48,313 nt of DNA, from positions 1 to 48,313 of the forward strand of contig JAYMTF010000161.1 in NCBI GenBank assembly GCA_036897485.1, in the 5' to 3' direction. Shown here piece after piece: positions 35,096 to 45,718 of this stretch. The notes under the pieces were generated by a model. That model had not been told where the DNA came from. It was given only the letters and a program-made list of their open reading frames with translations, and made no database searches. The stretch comes from Pelargonium nanum (Eukaryota; Streptophyta; Magnoliopsida; Geraniales; Geraniaceae). The number at the start of each line of letters is the position of its first letter. The first letter of the stretch is position 1. Both the position numbers and the translations under genes were made by a program.

Positions 35096-36482
35096 TGTTC
35101 TTCTTCTTCTTCGTCGTCAAGTGCTCAAACAGAGAGGCTTTTGCTCCAACTGGTTCGTGCTCTTCTTCTTCTTCTAGCAACTGCTTTGCTTGTTCTGTGT
35201 GTTCCGTTGTGTGCTCGTCAGACTACGGAGGTTTTAGGATTAGGGTTTTGGGGTGGTTTTACCAAATATTTTTATTTTTAAAAAATAGTTAAATAGCAAA
35301 ATACCCCTATAATTCATTAGAGTTTTCATTTTGACCCCTCTTCTTTACATTTTCCTAAACAGATCCCCTAGGCTAGACCATTGACGGCGTGGTTGACCGG
35401 TTTGACTTCCGTTGACCAACATAGACCATCAACTCCGTCAAATTTTGACACACGGCAATATATGTTTAAATGATGGCGATAGATTTGTACTCTGAAGAGT
35501 ATTCGGGTTTGTGCTTATGATAAGAGTTACATTTTGTAAAAGGAATCTAGAACATGACATAACAACACAAAAAAGAGGGGCCCCCAACGGCTCACACACG
35601 TTGAAGGGAGGAGCCCCGTGAAAAAAACGGTAACTGAACAGTCACGTGGTTCTATGCCGATATCCACTAACAAAATATTTTTTACAATGTTAGTAAATAA
35701 TGAGTGGCCGTTGAGGAAGAGGTAAAATGTTGTTGTGTTCGAGCTTGATGCTCAAGAGGTGCTTTTGGGAATCCATCATTGAGTTAAGAATCGAGCAAAT
35801 TTGACTTTTAATCGATGATTGTGTGTCTTTGAAACAATCTTTTGCTTTAATAGTTTGTAGTTATGGTACATGGTCTGCAAATAAAGGAGCTCACATGCTT
35901 GCGAGGTATTATGATTCTATGTCATGTCTTGTTGAGTGGGATGAGAAAGACCTCCCGTAGTTTGTCCTAAATGCTTTTATATTTGATGTTTGAAATTAAT
36001 AATAATGAGTTATAAAGGATTGTTGGGCAAAGTGTGGGTAAATGATGTATTGTTTTCAATTAAATGCTTTAGCATCTAGGCTCTTCGATTAGAAGCATGA
36101 ATGAGGTATTGTTGATTTCTAGTTTAAAAGATTGTTTAAAGTATGCTAATATTTTATTTGTGCGAATCGAGTAGCCCACAAAATAGATTATGTTAGTAAA
36201 TTTATTGTCAGATATGACACATTGTGATAGTTCCATCATCCGACGTGTATAGCGCCTTTTACTCTTGCCGATAATATTTAAAAGTTATACTTTTAAAAAA
36301 CAGTATAGGGTGGTTATTATTATTTTCATAAATCACACGAGGGGTTAAAATATTTTTTACATAGTATAGGGACCGAACCATCAATCAATAAAAGTTTGCT
36401 TCATTGGGTATTTTTTCCGGGTCGGGTCATGCCACTTCTTCTCTACAGACTGTCACAGTTCTGCGAACTTCAGTGCTCGAAA
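35096..36482. other. divergent NAT10 / TPR-protein intergenic region
   Basis: No gene seen. The NAT10 leader side has TTAGGATTAGGGTTTTGG (about 35235-35253), a telo-box-like motif. An imperfect inverted repeat (GAGGGGCCCCCAACG ... CGTTGAAGGGAGGAGCCCC) lies at about 35576-35616. The remainder is AT-rich. Confidence 0.5.
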
Positions 36483-39400
36483 ATGGCTTCCATCGAAGCT
36501 TTCTGCTCTCACAGTCCCAAATTCACAACCCACAAGCTCTACGAATCTCCCAAACCGCTCTCACTCACCAACCCACTCCACAATTTCAAGCCTCAAGCCG
36601 TCCAATTTCAACACACCAAGCTTCACTTCTCTCAAAAACCATCTCTCTTCAAAACCCCAAAAACTTCCGAATTACCCACCTCGAAACTCTCCGAAATCGA
36701 CTCTTCTCGGCCAACCCAGAAAGAAATTTTCAAGTTTTTATCAGAAAAGATTGTGCTTTTGCTCGTTGGGTCGTTTGTGTTCATGGGTTGCTTCAGTGTG
36801 AGGCCAAGTTTAGCTGTTTCTGTTGAGACAAGCACGTCCAGTGAAGAGACGAGAGAGACTCGGAAAGAGGAGGAGAGTGAGAAGTTGTATGATATGTATT
36901 TGGAGCAGAACCCAAATGATGTTAATGCTCTGAAGGTGGTTATGTATAGGAAAATGAGGAGTGGGAAGACAGAGGAGGCTGTGAAGCTTGTGGAGAGGTT
37001 GATTGGTCTCAGACCTGATGAAGTTGAGTGGAGGCTTGTGCAGGCACTTTGTTATGAGACCATTGGGCATTTGAGCAAGGCTAAAAGGTTGTATAAAGAG
37101 ATTTTGGAGAAGTGGCCTCTCTTGCTCAGAGCTTTGCATGTATGGTTCTTGACTTGTGTTTTTGTTTTTAATCTTCACTTATTGTTGCATTTGAGCTGTG
37201 TTAGTGTTGTTTCAATGTCAACTTTGATCTTGATTCCATACTAGTTAGAGCTGGTGATTTATGTTGATGTGTTGTGTTTGTGTCATGTCATGTTAGAGAT
37301 TGAATGTGTGTTATATGAGCCAACACAAACATGACATGTGTGTCGTGTTCGTGCCAGCTCTAGTGATGGAGAAGATAACATTAGATAGTAGTATGGAGTG
37401 GAGGAGTAGAATATGAGTATAAGACTAAAAGGAGTTTTGATGATAGATGATTCAAGCAGCCGCTGATTCCAACTTAGTTAGGGAAATGATTTAGTTGTTG
37501 TTATTTGTCCGACATAGAAGCCGCCGTGATTGATTGTATATTTACGGACTGCGAATCAAGTACAAAATGATGGAGCCAATACGCATATATAGCATATTTC
37601 TATGATGTGGGTATAAAGGTTGATTTATAATTGAAATAGTCGCCCCCATCCCCTTTCTAAAACAATGTTATTGTTCTTCTAGTGATTTGTAGAAGTGGAT
37701 GCGATTTGTTTGCCTATTGTCGTTCCGTTTCATGCCCACTTTGGTTCAAGTTATGCATTGTCCAAGAACCAAGAAACAATTTCCTCTATCGTCCGATATA
37801 TTGTTCTATGGGTGGGATCGTTAAGAACTCCTTATCCTTTGCTTACCCGGAATTATTGTATTGTATGTAATATGTATAGATGTCTTCAAGCTTATTCAGC
37901 TTGTACCTTTTGGATGAGAATTTTGGTTCAGGAATGAGAATCAATAACGAGAATGAGAATCAGATTCTCACTCATCATGTTTGAATTAAGCATTTTTGGT
38001 TTTCAGGTAGGCTTAGGAATGAGAATCTGATTTCCATTCCCATTCCAATTTTCTTAATCCGAACGCTATGCTAACATTCGGGTTTTTCATATTATTCCGT
38101 AGTGTATACGCGTGTCATTGTGCAGCGGTGGAAGAGTTGATCAGTTTTTCGCTTATGAGCAGTTGGATTTATGGCTCTTGTTTATGCAGGGTTTGGCAAT
38201 GGTAATGCACAAAAACCATGAAGGCCCAGCAGTCTTTGAAATGCTGAACGAGGCTTTAGAAATGGCTCGGCGTCAAAAAAAGGTCACGGAAGAGAGAAGC
38301 ATAAGAATTCTGATAGCACAAATGCATGTTATTAAGGTGCCAATATTCACAACCAGCTCTTCACTTTGAACTAATTTTGCAGACTGACCAGAAAAAAAAG
38401 TCTTATTTTGGACTCGTTTCTAATTTGCCGTCTATTGTCTTTGTACATGTTTTGCAGGGGGAATTGGAGGAGAGTTTGGCAGAATTTCAGGATCTAATTA
38501 AGGAAGATCATGGAGATTTTCGACCTTATCTTTGCCAGGTGAGATAGTTTTGAACAACTATTTAGTGGTTGTAACTCGGGGATAGACAAGTTTGGCTAGC
38601 AGATCTGGGATATCCAACAAAAGGATTGAAAAAGGACACCGAATCTAGGATATGTTCTCGCACTATGAAATTTTGGTCTGGGTTTTTATAATCATACCTT
38701 ATATTTTAAAATATTTCATAAATGCCCTCTAAATTTTTCGTATTTGTCCATATTATTTGATGATATTTTAATTATTTCCCCCACCAAAAAATGATTCTTG
38801 CCTCAATGGTTTGATGGAATGTTTATTATTGTAGCTTGCCTCCACAAAACAAAAATTATAGATTCGTCCCTGAGCAGCTCACCGTTTTTCTTTTTCACAC
38901 AATCCAATGAAATCTAGGATTTTCTTTGTAGGATTTGTGGAAATCGGACTCATTTTGGTTTATAGTTTCATGCTTTCCATGAGAAACATGTATCTACAAT
39001 AGCAACCAAAAATAACTTCCAATTCCCAATCATCCACTCTTGTAGCAAAATCCGGGTTTTCTTTTTCACACAAGTCTAGAAATTTAGAAACCGAAAGTGG
39101 GGTTTTCTCCTCGGGCACAATGTGGTTATGTCGGAAAACAAAACAGCAACCCAACCTTTTTCAAACAATGGTGGAGTTGAGTACTTGAATACTCTAGCAA
39201 AACTTCTCGGGTTCTTCTTCTTCTTGTCTTCTCCTTCCATCAAGTCTTTTGTGATCATGTCTTTTGGACTACTTTCCATGCTTACTCCGGTCTAGCCCTA
39301 CTCTATTTAGTTTCTCCTTAATAATTTTTCTCGGTAAATGATATTCTTAGAAAGACAAAAAAGGAAACCGTAACCTTTTTTCAAACAATGGTGGAGTCAG

Positions 39401-39843
39401 GGTACATGAATACTTTAGCAAAACTTCTCGGGATTTTCTTCTCACATTCTCCTCCTTCGTCAAGTCATTTGTAATCACGTCTTTTGTACTACTTTCAATG
39501 CTAACTCGGGTCTATGTCTACCCCTAATCTATTTCGTTTCCCCTGACTAAATTTTCCGGAAAATGGTATTCTTAGAAAGACAAAAAAGGAAAACACAATT
39601 AGACTTATGAATCAATAAAATGAGTTACAAATTTGTTGTATATATATATATTTTTTGCAGGGCATTGTCTATAGCCTACTAGATAAAAAGGAAGAAGCCG
39701 AAGAGCAGTTTGAGATTTATCGGAGTCTTGTACCCAAAGAATTCCCGGAAAGAGGATATCTTGACGATGTTATGATGGCAGCAAAAACAAGTTCTCGGAA
39801 AGACCTCGAAAAGGATTTCAAAGCCGAATTCTCGCCCAAGTAG
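36483..39843 (+). CDS. Chloroplast TPR protein, SLOW GREEN 1-like
   Basis: Tetratricopeptide-repeat protein predicted for the chloroplast. Exons 36483-37139, 38190-38336, 38458-38538 and 39661-39843, all phase 0, give 355 aa. The first 75 or so residues are Ser/Lys/His-rich and nearly free of acids (transit peptide), followed by a hydrophobic segment (IVLLLVGSFVFMGCFSV) that could be a thylakoid or envelope anchor. TPR-type helices then run through KTEEAVKLVERLIGLRP, IGHLSKAKRLYKEILEKWP, GELEESLAEFQDLIKED and DKKEEAEEQFEIYRSLVP. The C-terminal part resembles SLOW GREEN 1 and its paralogue At1g78915 (from memory), involved in chloroplast development. Which paralogue cannot be decided. An upstream in-frame ATG (36429) exists but lacks transit-peptide character. 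Intron 3 holds a tandem duplication. Confidence 0.85.
37246..37362. mobile_element. 117-bp hAT-like mini element in intron 1 of the TPR gene
   Basis: TAGAGCTGG at the left and CCAGCTCTA at the right are perfect 9-bp inverted ends. The interior is GTGTTGTGTTTGTGTC and its near complement, so the unit is almost palindromic. No 8-bp duplication matches. Confidence 0.65.
37900..38070. repeat. GAATGAGAAT-word repeat, copies 2 and 3
   Basis: GGAATGAGAATCAATAACG ... GAATGAGAATCAGATTCTC ... GGAATGAGAATCTGATTTCC; inverted words within suggest a foldback MITE. A further copy lies at 40025-40150, downstream of the same gene. Confidence 0.5.
39146..39597. repeat. 220-bp tandem duplication in intron 3 of the TPR gene
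   Basis: Copies of about 39146-39374 and 39375-39597 share TCAAACAATGGTGGAGT, TAGCAAAACTTCTCGGG and ATTCTTAGAAAGACAAAAAA at a constant 220-bp offset. On the minus strand copy 1 opens a 67-codon frame (39279-39076), and the adjacent 39154-38960 has a second one; both look gene-like (MESSPKDMITKDLMEG ...). I do not recognise a family, and copy 2 does not keep the frame. Confidence 0.75.
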
Positions 39844-40178
39844 TAATGAACTGAAGCCTATTTTTTGTTCGGCAATGACTATTGATCTAGTTTGTAGATT
39901 CTTAGGGTTTGAATTTGGTTTTATTGGGCAAACTGCCAAATTAGTTTGCTAAAATGGTAATATGAAACTGAGGTCACGAGCGCGTAAAAATTGTGTTTCT
40001 TGAATGGCTATAGGCAGGATCGATTTAGACAGTGTTTGGATCAGAATTTTTGTTCGTGAATGAGAATATAGAATGGAAATGAGAATTTTCGGGTTTGGAT
40101 TAGAAATTTGTGGTATTGATGTCATTCCAGTTATTTTAATACAAACACGTCCTTATATTTGAAATTGTGAGATTGCAC

Positions 40179-40371
40179 TGGTAGTGGCATTTCGGGTTTG
40201 GTTCAGTTTTGGAAATGCCTAACCCGGACTCAACCTGAAATATTGTGTGTCTGACTCAACCTACAATTTTTTAAGGAACACCCAGTCTGAACCCGACCTG
40301 AGGTCAGATTCATTCTGTGACCCGTATCTGCATATTTTCGGGGTGGGATTTGGTCTAAATTGTCGGCTCTA
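40179..40371. mobile_element. 193-bp hAT-like element between the TPR gene and VDR
   Basis: Left end TGGTAGTGGCATTTCGGG, right end AATTGTCGGCTCTA, flanks gattgcac / gaatgcgc (6 of 8). The interior has GGGTTTGGTTC and CCCGACCTGAGG words. The rest of 39844-41036 contains another GAATGAGAAT copy (40025-40150) and more GGGTTCGGGTTT-type sequence (about 40540-40910), with no gene. Confidence 0.5.
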
Positions 40372-41036
40372 GAATGCGCTATTGATCTATCAAGAACATG
40401 TGCAAAGGCAATGTTAGCTCATTTTGTGCCAAAATGAGTTGTTTGATAAGTTGGTGACGCTAATTTCTGTTTATATGATTGACAACATGATTTATGCATC
40501 CGAGTTCTAGCGAATTTGAAATGAAATTTGAAATTCGAATGGTCAACTCTAACATTTGTTTAGGTCTACTTTATTTGACTTGAACACGTAAAATGGTAGG
40601 TCAAGTATCGAGTGCCGCAACTTCAGATTCAAATTGCGGGCTCTCTATTGCACTAGCTAAAATAGAGCTAGTGGTTTGGACCCGAACCCATGAGTGCTCG
40701 AGACTTGATACTTTTAGTTTGATATGATTTGATCGACTTTTGTGTTGGATTGAATCAGACAAATACGCAATTTCCACAATTTACATTAAAAAGTGAATAC
40801 GCGTCTCAAAACTCAATTAAACTCGAATCCTTCCAAATCGGGTTCGGGTTTATCAACCGAACATGAACAAACCATATTCGTACCCGAAAATGCCACCTAT
40901 AGAATAGAGCTGCAGTTAGATATTTTTCAATGACGTGGACAGAAAAAGCACCAACGAACCAAAAAGCTCATGTTCGTTAAAAAACACTAGAAATCTCCCA
41001 AACACACCACAACGTCCTCGGCCCAAAAAACCCGCC

Positions 41037-44000
41037 ATGTCACTGTCTCTAGAAGCTCCCTCCATTTCTCTTCCTCGCCTGAAAACCGCTTTTCATCAGA
41101 ACCGCCGGTTTTCTCCACCGATCGCCGGCAGCTTCTCTCCCATCCTCCGTCGTCGGATAACCGCTCGACGGTCTCCTTCCGGCCACATAGCCGCTCCTCT
41201 TAGAGCAGCCACTGCCGTCTCGGCGGGTCTGGAAACGAAGGAAAATGCCGGAACGGAGCTATCGGAGCCTCCGGTGAGAATTGTAGCTCTCGTCGGAGAA
41301 GGAACAGTCAGTCCTCTGAAAGGCGCGTCCTGGGAGGAGGTGATGATTCACACTGTAAGTACTGTTGACTGGAAGTGCTTTTGTTGATTCGAATAGCATA
41401 ATTTGCTTTTATATTTTGAAAATAGAATTGTAATTGTTAGCAATATTGAAGTCTGGATTGTTGTTTTTAAAGCGTTTATTGGATTTTGGATTGGTTTGTT
41501 GAATTTGTCATCTGTTGAAACTTGCAATTAGTAGTTTATCAGTTTGGAGTAGCTGAATTTACTCATAAATATATTTCAAATTGTGATTCTGAATTAGAGT
41601 AGACCATTTGTGTAAATGCGTCATGTTATAGGTCAACACTTACACGGCACGTTAAATATTCCTGTTGGCTTGTCGTGTTCATGCTTTACCGAAGTGAAAG
41701 ATGAGTTGCAATTAATGTTGCTCTTATTATCATCCTCCACCATCTTATCTGAGGCGCAATAGATTTTGATGATAAGTATAAGTTTGTGGGTGAGAGAGGA
41801 GATGAAATGAGATATAGAAGAGGTTAACCGATGATATGACAATCGCGTCCCAAAATGTCATCTCAATTATGAAGCATTGTGATTTGAGATTGGATTGTAA
41901 TTTTTTTGTTGTTGTAAATATTCGAAGAATTAATTACACCTTTACACCATAAATTGTTCATTTATCAATAAGATGAAATCATCTTCATTATCAGTTTCGT
42001 AGTTGTTGGCGAAGCCGCAACCTCTAAATGAGATTTCTTCGGTGACATCAATTGTCTTTGATTTTTGTTTCTATCATTCAAGCACACCTAATGTGCTGGT
42101 ATCAAGAGGTCATACCTCAATTTTGTGTTAATTAGATTTAGAAGAGTAGATAAGTACAATTGGGAGGACAGTGAGGTTGAATTCTGTAACAAAGAATCCT
42201 AATATGTGCCATTGAGGTTGCTTATATTGCACTTGCACATGTGGCTGAGTTCAAGGGTTATTTTATTTTTGGTGTGATTGACATGGAGTTATGTGCCACA
42301 TTTCCTGTCACATAAGGTAACAGAATCCTTTTTTCTATGAAGAATCGGAAATGTTTAATGTGAGCACTTGGTGAAGTCTAGGATTTAAATTGGGGCCGTT
42401 AAAGTGAAAGGTTTAGTCTATGCATGGGTCAATTGTTCTGCGTCCAAAGGTGAGTTAAGCCGAATAAGAACAAGACCATCGATTTCAGTGTCTGCAATTT
42501 CCTTTAACAATTTCATTTGTCATTTGTGTGCTATATATCTGTTTTTTGCAATTCAAGTAGAAAGAAGACTGATTTGAGAATAGATTACTAGAGAAAACAG
42601 TTGGACAGGTAAAGTAGTGGTCAAGTGTTGAATACCTTTTTTTAACTCTCTCTCTCTCTCTGTGCAGGCAAAAAGACTGAAATGGGTAGATGAAGGATAT
42701 GAGATGCTAGTGTTTACCGACAACCTCTATAAGAAAAACGATCAAGAAACAGTGGATCTGCAGAGGGAGTTAAGCCGCACAGATATTTTAGTCACCGTTG
42801 CTGTCACAAGCGAAGAATCAATCAAGTGGATCCAGACCTACACTGATAGGATTCCAAACATAATCTGCTTCAATTCCTCGCCAACTTTATCAAACAAATT
42901 AGGAGGGTCTTATGTTCGCAGCAAATCAGATGAAGTAGTTCGAACTGTATCAGAGGCATGGGATCGATACAATTCTGATGATATAAGGTTCACTTTGTTG
43001 GTTATAATCAATGCATATATAAGGCCAGTTAGGGTCCTGAATAATTTGAGATCTAAGGGGTTTTCCACACTGAGCTGCATGGTGAAGAACTGTGGGCCTC
43101 AGATATTGAACTGCCTCTTGGATCCCAATTGCCGGAAAGCTCTTCAGTGCTTGAATAAGTGCAGTCCGGTGGATCAGGTGTGTAACTATCGCTGTATTGC
43201 TTCATATGAAAGTCCAAACCTAGAAGCGTTTTCTCTGTGCGTACTACAAAAGCACAATTGTCTTGAATTGGATGCGAAGATCCCCGAAAAGCCTTATGTG
43301 CCTCCAATGGTTAGTTTTCGCGGGGAAGGCTTGTGCCATGAAACTGCTGAAGATCTTTTCGTGGGTTGGCTTGGGAACTTGGATTGGAGTTGGCGTGTTG
43401 TAGCAGGGCAGAACCCGGCTTACGACCAATTTCCGTGCCAGTATCAGCTATTCTATAGGGGAAAGGCAAAAGGATCTTTCTGGTATGGTTAAATTTCACC
43501 ACTCTCTCAAACTCGCGAGCCTCACAATTTTCTTTTTATCATGGCTTTGACGTGTGCACAATCAATGACCTTTTAGTTCAACACCCCCCATATTTAAGCA
43601 TTTTCCTTCTACACGTAGACCACAACATGTAGGGGTGTGCATCAGTCTAAGCTCAGACCGGACAGATTTTGGACCGAATATAATTTAAAAATAATGTTCT
43701 AAAGAGAAAATATAGGAAAAAATAGTAAAAATTTGAGTGAGTAATACTTTAATGTATTGTACAAAGTAATAATAATAAAAAAAAAGTATACGGTCTAGGC
43801 CAAATTTGGACCACGACCAAATCAGACTGAATGGAAATCCCATGGACCGAACCAAAGTTCGGACCGAATTCATTTGGTCATGACCAGTTGGGTCCAAAAA
43901 TCTGGTTTGGACTGGATTTTGAACACTTTTAACTGCATGTATGTCTGCATGTGAATAATTTGATATTAGGCTACATATAAGAGTTTGAGTTTTCACTATT

Positions 44001-44519
44001 AAAAGGTCAAGCTATTTAGTTTAGTTTGACATGCTCCTTTACACGTAGCTTATTCCTTTTCTATTTTTCAAATGTGACATTTTTTGTCACTGCTTCATCA
44101 GGTATGAGCCCGTTTTCAAGGTAAAAACACTGGAGGGCGAGATGGTTTGGAGGAGGCGAAAGTATCGGGTTAAGAGGGGGAAAATTCCGGGGACATTTCA
44201 CTTCAGCGTTTTGGATAATGGGGTTGTATCAAATGAATATTGGACTATTGTCGATATATCTGATGATTTGAGTTGGGGCTTGTTTCATTACAGTGGAGCT
44301 GCTCGGGTTGCGGGGCAGTCATATACCGGAGCTGTGCTTGTTAGCCCAGACGGAGCATACCCGAATGAGAAGGAAAGAAATAGATTAGTTTCGGCGCTGG
44401 AGAAATGTGGTATTAAAGAATGGGAGCTGTTTACTGTTGATAACCGTTCGTGTGAGGATCCTCCATTGGGTATACCGGAGGGCTCTAGGTTACATCAAAA
44501 GATTGAGGTTAACAACTAG
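41037..44519 (+). CDS. VDR: Violaxanthin de-epoxidase-related protein, chloroplastic
   Basis: Lipocalin-family relative of violaxanthin de-epoxidase; plastid, function unsettled. Exons 41037-41354, 42668-43482 and 44102-44519 give 516 aa. Residues 1 to about 65 form a Ser/Arg/Pro-rich transit peptide. The VDE-type Cys-rich region follows exon 2's long N-terminal part (CMVKNCGPQILNCLLDPNC, then CLNKCSPVDQVCNYRC). The lipocalin barrel comes next (VSFRGEGLCHETAEDLFVG ... GTFHFSVLDNG ... WTIVDISDDLSW). The start was set at the ATG in GCCATGTC; 34 upstream codons lack an ATG. Exon 2 ends at TCTG/GTATGG, because the next GT would break the frame. Intron 1's polypyrimidine tract is a CT microsatellite. 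In Arabidopsis the neighbour is MGP1 (from memory). Confidence 0.93.
42644..42661 (+). repeat. (CT)n microsatellite forming the polypyrimidine tract of VDR intron 1
   Basis: CTCTCTCTCTCTCT followed by GTGCAG and exon 2; repeat-length change would directly change acceptor strength. Confidence 0.8.
43630..43931. mobile_element. 302-bp hAT-like element of a second type in VDR intron 2
   Basis: Starts TAGGGGTGTGCATCAG and ends TTTTGAACACTTTTA (inverse TAAAAGTGTTC). Flanks acaacatg / actgcatg agree at 6 of 8. Interior words are GGACCGAA and TTCGGTCC-like. This TAGGGGTGTGCA type is common in plant genomes, from general knowledge. Confidence 0.6.
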
Positions 44520-45224
44520 AAACAGGATCAAGGTGCGTGTTAAATTTCGCAATGAGCTTGATTAGTGCGTATATGAATTGTGCACACAAAAAAGATGTAG
44601 AAGAATGAAGGTTAAATCTATGCACTCTGGACGGTTTAAAAGTATACGATTTAGCTCATGGACTTATTTTTAGTGTTCATACCCCTAGACGGGTAAATCG
44701 TAAAGAGTGTGTTTTACCCCCTCAAAAATCAGTTGATGATAGTTGTGAAGCCGTAAAATGACATTTTTTCCCCTTCATTTCAGTTCAAATTTTCAAATAA
44801 AGGCCACACAGATAAAAATATGTAAAAAGCTGAGGGAAAATTCGTAATTATGTGTTCTAACCTTGGACTTGGGTTATTTTTGTTGATTTTTATGCAACTT
44901 TTTGAGAAGTACGAGTGATTTTTGTGTTGATGGTGACTTCCATTTATTAAAAATATATGCATCCTTATTGGTTAATTTCATCATTTTTAGTTTTGAATTC
45001 ATAAGAGAGAAAAATTATAGTTTCTTAAATGTGTGGGGGTTTTTTCATTGAAAACAATCCATAACAAATTTTTCAGCACTATTTTCAAATCTTATAACTG
45101 TCCAGAAGGTGCAGAAGATTTAACCCAAGAAAGATTTGCTCTTATGGAAATATATATGTCGGAAACTGGATCTTGCAGGGTAATTACATCGTATGTGATT
45201 GCTATTTGCACTGGAAATCATGTG
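44520..45224. other. VDR 3' flank with an unassigned open frame
   Basis: Contains a degenerate CCCCTT-type repeat (about 44640-44830) and a plus-strand open frame from 45033 to 45263. Part of that frame (CPEGAEDLTQERFALMEIYM) reads like protein and stops at a GCAG/GTACG donor-like site (45228). No family was recognised and no partner exon found. Confidence 0.35.
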
Positions 45225-45564
45225 CAGGTACGTTTGTTGTATCAAATACATTTGCAAGCATGATTTTCTTATTGAATACTAGTGAACCAGTACTATTTTC
45301 AGTGTAATTGAAAATGTTTGCCATCTACTCTTTGGTTGGTCCCGAGTCACTCTTACAAAACAAAGAACTGAAGAAGGTAAACAAAATCTCGGTGACAACA
45401 CTCGCCAAATTCCTCCACCCCCCTTGAGATCTTGATTTGAATCGGGTATTGGCAAGTCGGGGGGTGGAGGGATTTTGCTTCACAACTTTAGCCGACCCCT
45501 TATATTTGCACGCCTCATCATGTTGGTCATTGGTTTGGTATAGCATATTGAGTGCATAGAACAC
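45225..45564 (-). pseudogene. partial tandem duplicate of the GH17 gene's 3' end (X8 domain)
   Basis: The minus-strand segment (open frame 45564-45325) repeats the end of the neighbouring glucanase: YALNMLYQTNDQHDEACKY, GSAKVVKQNPST, GGWRN and a hydrophobic tail. It lacks the GH17 domain and the first half of the X8 domain. Small insertions (runs of C and G) shift the frame so that the last Cys-containing motif (STCHYPI in the parent) is lost before the frame recovers at GGWRN. The matching unit spans about 363 bp (45223-45585, then 45586-45922). Confidence 0.85.
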
Positions 45565-45718
45565 AAAGTTATGAATTTTTCTTTGTTGCAGGTGCGTTTA
45601 TTGTATCAACTATCAAATACATTGTAAGTATGATTTTGTTACTGTATACTCGTGAATCCGTAATTTTCAAAGTAATTGTGTATTTCAGCTCACGATCTTA
45701 CCCAAATGTTAGGCACTC

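Noticed and set aside
36396..36482. Longer N-terminus for the TPR protein starting upstream of 36483.
   Set aside because: The extension begins at a non-ATG codon or at 36429 and lacks transit-peptide character; MASIEAF at 36483 fits better.
40935..41036. N-terminal extension of VDR upstream of 41037.
   Set aside because: It has no ATG, and GCCATGTC at 41037 starts a normal transit peptide.
45033..45263. A real exon in the frame with CPEGAEDLTQERF.
   Set aside because: No start context, partner exon or family match could be found, so it is only noted.
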